Notes under the pieces: model-generated
Seen by the model: the letters and a program-made list of their open reading frames with translations, nothing else
Told to the model about the DNA's origin: nothing
Database searches by the model: none
Part shown: piece after piece, positions 13,491 through 23,855 of the stretch
Layout of the letters: every line of letters begins with the position of its first letter
Position numbering within the stretch: the stretch's first letter is position 1
NCBI RefSeq assembly: GCF_007655135.1
Contig: NC_045130.1
Location: 6,696,001 to 6,760,000, forward strand
From: Punica granatum
Taxonomy: Eukaryota; Streptophyta; Magnoliopsida; Myrtales; Lythraceae
DNA length: 64,000 nt
Reading direction: 5' to 3'
Translations under genes and position numbers: made by a program

Positions 13491-14040
13491 TATGTTGGAG
13501 AATTTTTTTTTAGATTTTGTAGTCAATATCGATTTACTTGATAAACCGAATATTAGAAAATGGAAATAATTAATATATTGAATTTACAAAATTATAATTA
13601 TTCATGTATTGGACTAATTTTGAAATTCATCAATTCTTGTATTAAAGAGGGTATAGAAGATGTCACGTGAAAATCAATTTGTTTGCATTAATAAGAGTTG
13701 AGAAGATGCTACGTGACATAATTTAGAGAAGTCAAAACTGACACATGGCAGATTTTGGTGAAGCCAAGAGTAACACTTGGTAAAACCATATTTATTATCC
13801 CCCTTTATATTGACATTATATATTATATATAGATACTGAATATTATTATTGTATGGAAAGTTAACTATTGTCTTAATCTTTTTTTTATTTGTGGCAAATT
13901 AACTCACTATTATCTCAATTTACATTTAATACATCGAAATGGAATGGAATGAGTTTTCATTCCTTCCACCTCCATTTTCCTAGTTGGTGTAACTATGGTG
14001 TGTTGGGAGTGGAATCTATTAAGATCGACAAATTTTCACC

Positions 14041-14213
14041 TCAACCTTGATTGGTTCAAAGCATTTACTCCTCTAAAGTAAGAAATTTTGGGTACGAGTC
14101 TTGTGAATGAATAAAATTCACGCGGAGAGAGTTTTACTCTTTTAATGAGTCGCCCAAGCTCGAACTAGTCAGGGTACGTTTGATTTCCGGACACCATAGT
14201 ACACATGGAAAAA
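14041..14213 (+). mobile_element. SINE, same family as 11998-12183
   Basis: It has the same order of blocks: 'ttgattggttcaaagc', a box B-like 'gggtacgagtcttgtgaatg', 'aaaattcacgcggagagag', 'ttttactcttttaatgagtc', 'gctcgaactagtcagg', 'ttccggacacc' and a short A-tail near 14207. No convincing target-site duplication remains, so it is older than the copy at 12 kb. Confidence 0.6.
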
Positions 14214-14773
14214 AGATGACATCTTTTCTTAAAGATTATGAAATCAACATTCATTAAAAAGAGTTAATAAATGAACTTTTTCTTAAAGATGACTACTCAT
14301 TCCATCATTTAATGAATTTTTATATAATATAATTATCACACATTATATATTTTTTGATGTGTATCATTATATCCGGAAGTCTAATAGACAGGAACAGAGC
14401 TCATAACTTTCTTTCAGTAGGGGGCAAAATAATGAACCGCATATATTACTTCTTAAAGTGTTCATAATATAGGAGCAAAATTGGGACAACGTGGGGTGAA
14501 TTGCAGGGCAATGTAAGGGAATTTTTAAAAAAAAAAAATTAGAAACGTTTTTTGGTACACAAGAATATAAAGGAATGGAATGAGTTTCACAAAGTGAAAT
14601 ATAATAATATTGAGAGAAAAATGATCTTCCTTTGATTGAAAATATAAATAAGGAGTGTAATTAAAAAAAAAAAGGACTCGCGAAGTAATATATCATCTTA
14701 TATATATATGTTTACATATATATTTAGCTCTAGAAATTGTATTAAAATTAGTTAAAGGGGGGGGGAACTCCAC

Positions 14774-15013
14774 GAGTCACGTGTACATTTGGTATTTAGA
14801 GTTCAAATGTTTACAGTATTTCAATTTAAGTGTTTGGTATTTTATACTCTTCATCACCGTACCGTAGGAATACTAAACACTTGAATTAAAATATTACACA
14901 TTTGAACTACGGGAAGCGCTCTTCATTATAAAATCGTAGAAGTACTAAATATTTAAATTGAAATATTAAATATTTAAACCGAAATATTAATACTAAATAT
15001 GTGCAGGTGACTC
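14774..15013. mobile_element. Fold-back MITE-like element
   Basis: A 240-bp AT-rich element. The left end 'gagtcacgtgtacat' and the right end (read on the other strand) 'gagtcacctgcacat' are inverted repeats with two mismatches in 15. The interior also contains complementary segments ('aagtgtttggtatttt' and 'taaacacttgaatta'). There are no internal genes. The transposon superfamily is unknown. Confidence 0.55.
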
Positions 15014-16080
15014 ATATTATGTTAGATGAATCCACGAAAAAGAGATACAAATGAGGAAAGGGATAGCGAATGGTTAATATCCATTCTATTCTGTTGGTTA
15101 CCCCTTCGTCCTTCGTTCCCTGCATTATGACCTTCATTCACTGTTATCTCTTACTCCCTTTTTTTTTTTCCGATAATCTAGATGGGGCCGAAGCCCAATA
15201 GACAAAATAAAAAAAACTAAGTTCTACGGAGGTGGAGCATAGAGACTCCAATAATATTGCCAAAAAGTAGCGTTTCAAGTTCCGTTAAGAGATATTGAAA
15301 GACGTGGTTCCTGATGGACAATCGAGTAGCAGTTGTAGCTGCCGATCAGTGCAACGATACTCTCTTTTATATATGCGGGGCTATTTTGTTCTCTTACTTC
15401 TTTGCATTATGACCTCTACTTTTATTTGGGGCAATTTACTGTTCTCTTACTCCCTCGCATTATTAGGGTCACTCAATTAGCCATTCAGCAAAAAAAAAGT
15501 CACTCAATCAGCCTATGACAATTGCCTTCAGTTAGGTTGGAAGTGAAGGAGGGGAAGACATATACAACGCGTGTGTATATCATTCCACTGACGGTGGATT
15601 AGTTGATAATAAAAAAGGAAATGAGATTATGTACAGGCAAAGTATGTGTACATAGATCGATATGACAAATCACGAAAATGCATGTAATAATGCATGTAAT
15701 TATTTTAATTATATCATTAACTTTAATGCCACGCATTAGGTCAAATGCTTTATTATTGTTTCGCGGAGAAAAATCAGCTAAAATTCGAGTTGATATATAT
15801 TATATCGTAAAAAGCACTCTCACACTTGTCGTTTAGCTCCCAACTCTATTTCTATTTTTCAAAACTTAAAAACCTAAAAATAGAAAATAACGAAATGGAT
15901 TAGAAGGAATATAGTTTAGTGATACGCACGTTCTCGCTGGGTAATTTAGCGATTTTAAATTTAATTTTTATGGTGAGACTACCGGTATCATTTTATTGAA
16001 ATTTTAAATTTCTTGTGCAGATTTATGAGCTTTCGTTATAATAGACTAAGAGATGACGAAATGAATTATTGTGTATACTG

Positions 16081-16112
16081 TATGTATGTATGTATGTATG
16101 TATGTATGTATG
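16081..16112. repeat. (TATG)8 microsatellite
   Basis: Eight perfect TATG tetranucleotides, followed by an imperfect unit with a C. Likely polymorphic in length. Confidence 0.9.
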
Positions 16113-18151
16113 TCTGTATGCAGTGTATTATATTGAAGGCACAAACGTCAGATGATGAACATTGAACAACAGAGCGGACATTAATGCACTCCATCATATA
16201 TGGTTTCATTTATATTCGGATACTGTCGATGAACTGTCGTGCCCCCTCACGGAAGTCAACGGAGAAATGCGTTGATAATGATTAAAAAGAAAGGCTTAAG
16301 GAGCAATGATTTGTAACTTATGCCACATCAAGCTCCCCCAAAACAGGCCGGGCTTTGGCCCCCGTAATCCACCCAAAAAGATTTTCGAAAATAGACACGT
16401 TTAGTTTATGCTAAATACATCAACATATTTATAGTCGAAATGATAGTACCCCGTTTTGGATAAGGCTCCTCGAAATCTCACAATTATAGATCGAAAAGGC
16501 GAAATATATCACCATATGTCAGCATATATTACTATTTTTATATCATCAAGCCACGTAATACATTCACAGTATCATAACAGGTTCATCGTCCCCAACTAGC
16601 AAGAGATATAGAGAATGCAATAAGTATAAAGCACCTCGAAAATGAGAATTGAATCCAACGTCTTACCTTACTGCACAACATTTTTTAGTACTATATTATT
16701 GCTTTGAAAGTTGTAGATCATTGGTCTGGGCGGGTGTGTCAAAATGATATGACGTAACTGATATAATGACATTGTTCTCGATCTAAAATTTAAGAGATTT
16801 ACATTCCATTATCACTACTAAGACTCTCTATATATATTCTTTTATTATTTTTCACTTTTCCTATTTCTTCTGGATCTAAGTCCCTCGTTTGTAATGAAAA
16901 AAAAAAAGAAGGTGATACGCATAGTTTAAACCAGATTAATGATACCATGAATAAGTAATCAATGATAATAGCATACCAACACAACCTTAATTACAAGTAT
17001 CTTATCAGGATGATATCACATATTTAGTTCGGATCATAAAGAATCCTGTGCCTCCAACACGAGCACCCTATCACAGGCTCAGCCGATAAAATATCCGGTG
17101 GCCTACATCGGCATGATATATTGTAGGGTAAGAGGCTGGTTCATTAAATAAATCAATAGGGTTAAATCTTCACCGATCCATGGCATGGCTTGAAGGATCT
17201 TGAGATATACGAGTTGGATCATCTATATTTTTAAACGGTATCATAAACTATGCAATGTATAGTAAATATATGTATATGTATTTATCTGCACGATTGGATA
17301 TGGAGAATCTAAGGTGTCGTCCTATCATCAGTCGATTCTTATCCTTGTGAATAATGGTGCGATTGGATTAGCAATGACACACTAACCCGATCATTAGAGA
17401 GGCCACTATGCACAGAATTAGACGAATACATAATCAACGAAAAGAAAACGAAGAGAAATATACACACACACGCACACATATACATATACACGACCTTGAT
17501 TGGTCGACATACACCTAATTAATTAGGGCGAATGGGTGCTACTGTTTCGATCCGACACCAAAACTCTTCCTTCTTCCCGCTTTTACCACGTGGAAACCTT
17601 ATTCCGCACATGTTTGAAATAAATGTACGTTTGGATAATTATCCTTTACCCTGGCCTCCCCATTGAAACTTTATGTCATATATTAATAAAAGTTGGTTTA
17701 AAATCTAACGAAATTAAATTAGTATAAGGTCATAAACTAATACACGCCTACGCAGTGAACTAACTTAGATTTTGTAGATGTTTTATTTTTCGGTGGAGAA
17801 ATGGGGCCAAGGCCGAATAGATTTTGTAGAAGTTAATTACATTCAATTAAGACATTTCTATTTTCTATATTCTTAAATAACTATTGGTTGTTTTAGGTAA
17901 TGTACAGAAAATATTTATGAAATACGAAAAGATATTATCAAATCAAGCTAGTCATGTATACTATAAGAATTGAGAATTTGGGCTTTTTTGCAGCAACTGA
18001 TCTGATGTCAGAACTGAAAAAGAAAATGGGCCCCCATAAGAATAATGGGCCTAACACATGATTTCGTAGGCCCATTGCTATAATTGATCACTTTTTTAGT
18101 TTATTCTTTTATACACTGTTGGCTTATTCGTCGAGGTCGCCGGTCGCCCGT

Positions 18152-19352
18152 TTATGGCATTTCCGTTGTTGGTTCTTCACCTTCCTCCGTGTTGTCCTCC
18201 TCTGCATGATCGGTCTCAATGCTATTCTCCCGTTCCAATCCAGTTTGTAAGACATCCTCATTGGGAGGCCATTGTCGTTCAGGTCTCACCATCAACGGTA
18301 CCATAGAGTTCATGAGAGGTATCACATGGTCGCTTGTACTATATGAAACCTTCTTCTTTGTTCGGTACAGAGCGTCCAATTGATGGAAGTACGGGCATGT
18401 CTTCGAGTCCTTGGGCCGTCTCTTATTCGACTCCTTCACCTTCTTGAAATACTTGTTGATGTTCTCCCACTTCTCCTTGCACCTCTTTGAGCTCTTTTCA
18501 TACCCCAACGCTCTCATGGATGCTGAAATCTCATCCCACAATGGGCCTCTGGGACCACTCTCTTGGTACTTGTCATCCAGGCCCGTCTTGATCTTGATTA
18601 GTGCTTCGACTTCAGCTTTGGGCCACCGGGAGGAGCCCGTCAGCCGACAACGAATTCCGTCGTTCCTCGCGGCTGGAGAAGGTGATGGTTCTACAGGACC
18701 ATGTGGGGGCAAACTAATTTGTTCAACTTGTACTTGTCCCACTTGCAAGTTGCATTGCTTGGCTAATTTCTCCAAAAAGGACATTAATAAGCCGTCCTTG
18801 GCCGCCAAGGCGGACCGTTCCTGGGCCAATATCTCGCGTTCCTTATTGATTCTGATCATTTCTTGCATCCTCCAGGCCTCTTCCCGATCCGCTCTTTGCC
18901 GTTCTATCCTCTCGATCGCCTCCAACAGTTGCTTCTGCATTTCCTCCTGCTTCTTGATCACCTCATCCATAATCCTCCCTAAGAAGTCCTTCCACTCACG
19001 GTTCCGACTCCCAACACCCGGTCGTTCGTCCGAATACGTGGAAGAGGAGGGTACTACGGTACTGTTGTATCGAGACATGCCGGGCAAAGACCGAGTTTGT
19101 GGTTTCGGCATAGCAGTTACCAAGATGGGTCGCACATGATTTTCGAATTTCTCCTTGCATTTCTTGGCACTCCGGTTGGTGGCCATTTTCCTAATGTAGT
19201 AACATATTTAGAGAAAACTGAAGAAGAAGAAGAAGAAGAAGAAGAAGAAGAATGGATTCATTACAAAATAATTCAATTAGATAAATTTACCCGGAGACAT
19301 CTTCCCACGCTGGACCTTCTGTGACACCCGAGTCGCGAAACGCCACATCCAT
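18152..19352 (-). CDS. GT-2-like trihelix transcription factor with eroded first DNA-binding domain
   Basis: Nuclear DNA-binding protein of the plant GT-2/GTL1/DF1 type, which normally has two trihelix (Myb/SANT-like) domains binding GT elements. The main exon is 19190-18152; a first exon (ending 19291) joins through a 100-bp GT-AG intron. The C-terminal trihelix is complete (RWPKAEVEALIKIKTGLD to the SSKRCKEKWENINKYFKK region, then TCPYFHQLDALY), preceded by the usual central coiled coil rich in E, R and Q and followed by an acidic tail. The N-terminal trihelix is not normal. Helix 1 is largely missing, an in-frame TGA at 19380-19382 separates it from the upstream alanine-rich leader, and after RSAKKCKEKFEN the expected VYKYHKRTKE is replaced by unrelated residues. 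The earliest start in frame after the stop is the ATG at 19352. It may be a functional single-trihelix protein or a decaying paralogue. Confidence 0.7.
19191..19290 (-). repeat. Short trihelix-gene intron filled by a (GAA)11 microsatellite
   Basis: The 100-bp intron runs from donor GTAAAT (19290) to acceptor TTAG (19191). On the plus strand 19220-19252 is an uninterrupted GAA trinucleotide run, so the pre-mRNA carries a (UUC)n pyrimidine tract near the middle of the intron. Confidence 0.75.
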
Positions 19353-21522
19353 CTCCGACCGTGTCCGTGCCCACTGCCCTCAGATGCTGCCACCCTCGGC
19401 CTCTGCCGCAGCAGCAGAGCTCGCTTGCTCAGTGGAACCTCCGTGCAGCATCACATACGGGGGGAGTGAGAACGTTCTGTGGGGAAAGAGGACTTCTCAG
19501 ATGATGAATGCAATTTGATAGTTTATCTTCTCTCTATATATATACATATACACATATATTATGTAGCGGTACATATAGTGTCAATTATAGCGCATTCCAG
19601 CTTTGATTGGCTCCAAACAGAATAATTAGAGTGCTAGAAATAATTTCACCAAAAAAAAAAAAGAGTGCTAGAAATATAATCTTGTTTTAGATACGAATTT
19701 AGGTGATTTCACGTAAAAAAAAAAGTCACAGGAATAAATTATGACACAAACATTTAAAGTTGGGATTAGTCTCAATTTATACCGTGATAATACTCTTGTG
19801 ATTTTAGAAGAAAAATATTATATATAGATAACTTCAGCCTCCTTATTCGCAAAAAAAAAATATTTTTAAAAATCTTTATTTATTGATTTTAGTTCAATTG
19901 ATTAGTTCCAGATTTTGGATTAATAGGCCTTGGATTTCAATGGGGGAATAGGCAATAAATGAGAATTTAACTTCATTTAATATATTCCATGCTAGCTCAG
20001 TTCCAAAGGGCCAACGAACAAATTGAATTGACTATTATCTATGGGCATGGACCTTTCACATCGATTGGTACGTAATATCTCATAATAACGTTTTCATGGA
20101 TTTTGGAAAAACTGATTGATAACATGATCATCTCTTCATTTCACACATTCACCTGATTTTTACTTATTATTATACAATCAATTTAACAACTTTTGTCCAA
20201 TCAAAATTCATGTTGTAACATGAGATTTTAATGAATATAAATAGAAAAATATAAAATGAAAATAGAAAGTTATAAAATGAAAATCACTAATCTTGTCTTT
20301 AGTTTTCGAGTTGGATAATGATCTAACTCAATTTAATTTTGTGCAATTATTGTAAGTGTCGTCAAATATATTAATGTGCAATAATATATATATATATATA
20401 TATAAATAAATGTGAAAGTAGATAATGATATGTATATATATATATATATATGAAAGTATATGAGAAATTTATTATTAATAAATTGATTATAAAAATGATG
20501 AGAAAAAAGTAATGAATTTATTATTAAATTTGTGAAAAAATAAAAATGTAATAAGATAAAAAAAATGAAATTGAATCGAGTAAGATTATTCTTCGGAAAA
20601 TAAATGTAGCATGCGGTCAAAGGTTTACCTAAAAGATTGGCCTTTGCGGCCGGTAGTAAAAGTTGTTGAAGAGATAAAAGAATAACAGACAGCACGCAAT
20701 CAAGTGGCGCCTGGTGGCCCAATAATTGGGTCAATTTTTTGACCAGAAAGGCCATCCCCTATTCTTTTGCTAAAATGATAATCCAACTTTCAGATTCGAT
20801 ATTCGATTTGACTACTTATATATACATACAGTTGTACGGCATTATTAGCTATTATAATTTATTTTATTATAGTAGACCTATGAGTCTCCCGTATAATCGA
20901 AAAAAGTATAAAAATAATAAATAAACAAATATAAAAAATTTTCACCGGAAAATATAAGAAAGTATTATCCTACCAATTGATTTTTCCCATCACAGAATTT
21001 CAATTTCGCATCATATGACAGGATGAGTTCGTGCAGAGAAAATTGAAGACTGTTCCGATATATCAATATCTCGAATTAAAGGCATATAACAATTGCATCG
21101 TACATGCTATTCGACTCTCACAGTCTATGAGCTTTGAAATGAACGAGGATCGTATCTTTGGAGCATTGCAACATCGTTCAGTTTAGTAATTTGTTCTATT
21201 TAGCTTCTTGGTACCAGAATGACTGCCCCTCCTTTGCAGCCCTTAGCCTCTTCGTCCCATCTATTTTGTTGTGGTCGATTGACATTCGTAATTGCCATTA
21301 ATAAATAAAATTAGAAAAAGCGAAAAGAAAGAGGGTAGCTGAGCGGGCCCAGAGAGTTGAATGTGGGCCAATGTCGGGCCGGTCTTCCCAATATCGGGCC
21401 AGGCCCATGAGTTCCCAAAGCCCAAAATACATGAAGATATCATTAGTCTGATCAACTGAAAACCCAAATTCCCTCTCCTTTTGTCGAAGAAGCTGCGGAG
21501 TTGCAGAGAGAGAGAGAGAGAG
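19353..21522. other. Intergenic region between trihelix gene and LSM3
   Basis: 19353-19460 holds the relic leader of the trihelix gene beyond its in-frame stop (alanine/glutamate-rich, starting at an ATG near 19453). The rest is AT-rich, with two TA-rich runs (about 20384-20405 and 20431-20451) and a segment at about 20455-20560 resembling the MITE body at 38940-39200. No gene seen. As the two genes diverge, both promoters must lie here. Confidence 0.55.
21506..21522. repeat. (GA)n tract abutting the LSM3 start codon
   Basis: A run of GA dinucleotides directly precedes the ATG at 21523. GA/CT tracts in 5' leaders are common in plant housekeeping genes and can bind GAGA-type (BBR/BPC) factors; that role is inferred here. 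Confidence 0.7.
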
Positions 21523-22693
21523 ATGGCGAGTGAAGAGGAGAGCGCGGTGAAGGAGCCGTTGGACCTCATACGGCTCAGCCTTGACGAGCGCATCTACGTC
21601 AAGCTCCGCTCCGATCGCGAGCTCCGCGGCAAGCTCCATGTACGTCCCCCCTCCGCCAGTTTTGGCACTTGTTCCATGGTCTTTGGTTTTGTTATTGATT
21701 CGCAGCATCTTCTGTCTCTCCACGCTCGGGCTTCTCTTTGATTCTTCTCTTCGCTTGGCTTTTGCTGTGGTAGAACATGTAGTTGTACTTATATCAGTTG
21801 AGCTCCAATTTGGTCGTGCTTTGCCGCGAGATGGGGCCGGGGATGGTGTATGCGCTTGTATTCTCTTGAGGATTAGGGTTTACTGCGAGTTCGGCGGTTA
21901 TAGCCATTCAGTATTTTACTCAATCGCTACTGTAGAGAGTTGAAGGCGATTGACTGAGCGTCATCGTCTCCAATTAGGTCAGGTTTTAATGCGAAATGAT
22001 TCTCAACTGCGTATATCCTCGAAATTGCAGTTTCGTTGTGACAATGGCAGCAGGAGACTTCAGCAGTCTGTTGTTATGCCGAATGAATGATAAGTGTAAA
22101 CTTGTGGTTTTGTGTTGACGCTTGGGTTTGATTGCATACTGCAATTCTCGAGCTGATGGTCGGAGTTGATATTAGCAGTGGAAATTATTATTATCTCAGT
22201 GTACACCTGGTTATTGATCTCATCATGGAATTTTGCTGTTTCAGGCATATGATCAGCATCTGAATATGATTCTTGGTGACGTTGAGGAGGTTGTTACCAC
22301 AGTGGAAATCGATGATGAAACTTACGAGGAGATAGTTCGGGTAAGTTGTAAACCGACCAACTTGGTTATATTTTTTCACTTCATCTACTATTGGCTTGGT
22401 TATTCAGGCCTACTAATTGAGTATTCGTACTTTGGTTGAGATGGCTGCATAGAACTCATGCTCACAAATCCCACGAGTTTGTCCGACTAAATATTATCCA
22501 GTGGTTACTTGTCATTTATGCGGTTGACAATATCTGCTGCATTAGATGGCAATTGATCTTTTATTCCCACTATTCAATTCTCACATGGGCCATTTTTCAC
22601 TTGCCATATCAGACCACGAAGCGCACGGTTCCGTTCCTCTTTGTTCGAGGTGACGGTGTCATATTGGTGTCTCCTCCTCTAAGGACAGCGTGA
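21523..22693 (+). CDS. LSM3: Sm-like protein LSM3
   Basis: Subunit of the heptameric LSM1-7 ring (cytoplasmic, activates mRNA decapping) and LSM2-8 ring (nuclear, stabilises U6 snRNA). Exons 21523-21639, 22245-22340 and 22613-22693, all GT-AG, give 97 residues against about 98-102 in other eukaryotes. Sm motif 1 spans [18 protein letters not shown] and [16 protein letters not shown] (residues about 21-56). Sm motif 2 is [14 protein letters not shown] (about 80-93), whose RGDG is the RNA-contacting turn. Identity to human and Arabidopsis LSM3 is high throughout. The start is certain: it is the first ATG after a GA tract and gives the normal acidic N-terminus. The larger frame overlapping exon 3 is intron read-through. 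Confidence 0.97.
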
Positions 22694-23855
22694 TCTAAGA
22701 ACAGAGGCACGACCCTGAGGTTTTGGTTCACTCCAGAGGGGCCAGTTATCGTAGCAATCCCAGTTCCCTGATTTACATTCTATGCAAGCTGTACTGAATT
22801 CCCGGTGTTCCTCACCACTGTTTTGTTTTAGTAATGGTATGGTGTGGAGCCATCTTGCTACTCTCCGTGTAATCAGTAGAATTGTTTTCTTCCATTTTTT
22901 ACAAGTCGGAAGCTCCTGTCAAACTGCTGTCCGCTTAAGTTTCACCTGCTGTGATTCTTATTACTACGATGAAACTTCATGTTGGGCTTCCTGATTTGGC
23001 GTCTGAAAAGGATACAGTTGGAGAATCGGTCCGATCTCAGATCTTTTATCTCAACTGTTTCAACAGTTTTCCTATCTTCGGTCGGTTAACGTGAGTCTGT
23101 TTGATCTTAACACAATCCAGGCACAGACTGTGCAGTGGTTGCCATTCGCTGGATAAAGTACATTTAGTAAGTGCGGATTGTATCTCTCTCGGAGAGGTTC
23201 CGACTACAAGAACTAACATGCTCCTCTTGACCGAGGGATGGAGATAAGGAAGGTTCAAATGATTTCTTTTGAATGGTGATTTACCCCTGGTATCGTTCCG
23301 TACAGAGTCTGAATTCCAAATGTTGAGTGACGCCAAAGTAAGCTCTGGCATTGTAGTTTGGAGTCACTTGAACCCTAAGCAATGGTCTGAGACTGCCGGT
23401 AGCCATTACGAAAGAGATCTGAATTCCTTAGAACAGAGAGAAAGAAAGATACTGGAGCACGCTCGGTATTGCAGTTTGAAGCCACTCGGAAGTAACGATT
23501 CGAGATCGACCGGTAGCCTTATAGTGAGGATTGAGGGAGAGGGAGATGGCAAGGGAAGAACAGGTCCGGTTGGCTTGGCGCCATATTTCCTTGTACTGAA
23601 CGTTAACTTGACTTCACTCTCTCTCTCTCCACCTTCTCTCTAGATGTTCCTCTTTGCTTCTCTGAACTGACCTGCTGTAACAAAAACAAGAAACCAAATT
23701 GTCCTGTCTCCAAGAAAAGTATGCAAAGCCGACCTCTAGATTTCGAAGGGGATGAGATATTAACCATCTATATGGAATTCGACCATGCTTGGAAACTGTT
23801 TGTTAAAATGCCTCTCTAGTATGCCTGGGGCAGCGTAACAAGCGGTTCACAGGAT
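22694..23855. other. Gap between LSM3 and the PPR gene
   Basis: Ordinary base composition. It must contain the LSM3 3' UTR and the PPR promoter/leader. A 124-codon frame (23269-23643) resembles no protein I know. A splice-acceptor-like 'ttcacag' at about 23847-23853 lies just before the PPR start, so a 5' leader intron is possible. Confidence 0.5.

Larger units (their letters stand above)
11518..13850 (+). mobile_element. Candidate Helitron-like element (5' end seen, 3' end uncertain)
   Basis: At 11518 an A is followed by TCTACTAGACATTTC and then a hairpin-like ACCCACGCGTTGCGTG. This resembles the 5' end of plant non-autonomous Helitrons of the AtREP type, which begin with TC after a target A and then have a GC-rich palindrome. 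The body is very AT-rich and contains the tandem array at 11850-13490. I could not find a clear 3' hairpin plus CTRR end; 13700-13850 is a guess. A Helitron-like 3' end (hairpin ccgtg-tatcg-cacgg, then CTGG before a T) sits just upstream at about 11326-11355 and may belong to a second, older element. Confidence 0.35.
7506..18151. other. Repeat-rich intergenic desert
   Basis: More than 10 kb without a recognisable gene. 7.5-8.6 kb has ordinary base composition but only short meaningless frames. From about 9.3 kb the DNA is strongly AT-rich and carries SINEs (11998-12183 and 14041-14213), Helitron-like ends near 11322-11355 and 11518-11550, a tandem array (about 11850-13490), a fold-back MITE (14774-15013) and a (TATG)n microsatellite (16081-16112). 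The longest frame is 117 codons (9880-10233), in low-complexity DNA, and resembles nothing I know. Confidence 0.6.

Noticed and set aside
18411..19139. 242-codon frame on the plus strand
   Set aside because: Exact antisense shadow of the trihelix exon; composition mirrors the Glu/Arg coiled coil and there is no homology of its own.
20333..20755. 140-codon minus frame with Ile/Tyr runs
   Set aside because: Produced by TA microsatellites and AT-rich MITE-like DNA.
23269..23643. 124-codon frame before the PPR gene
   Set aside because: No similarity to known proteins; probably leader or 3' UTR DNA. Kept only as part of the gap description.
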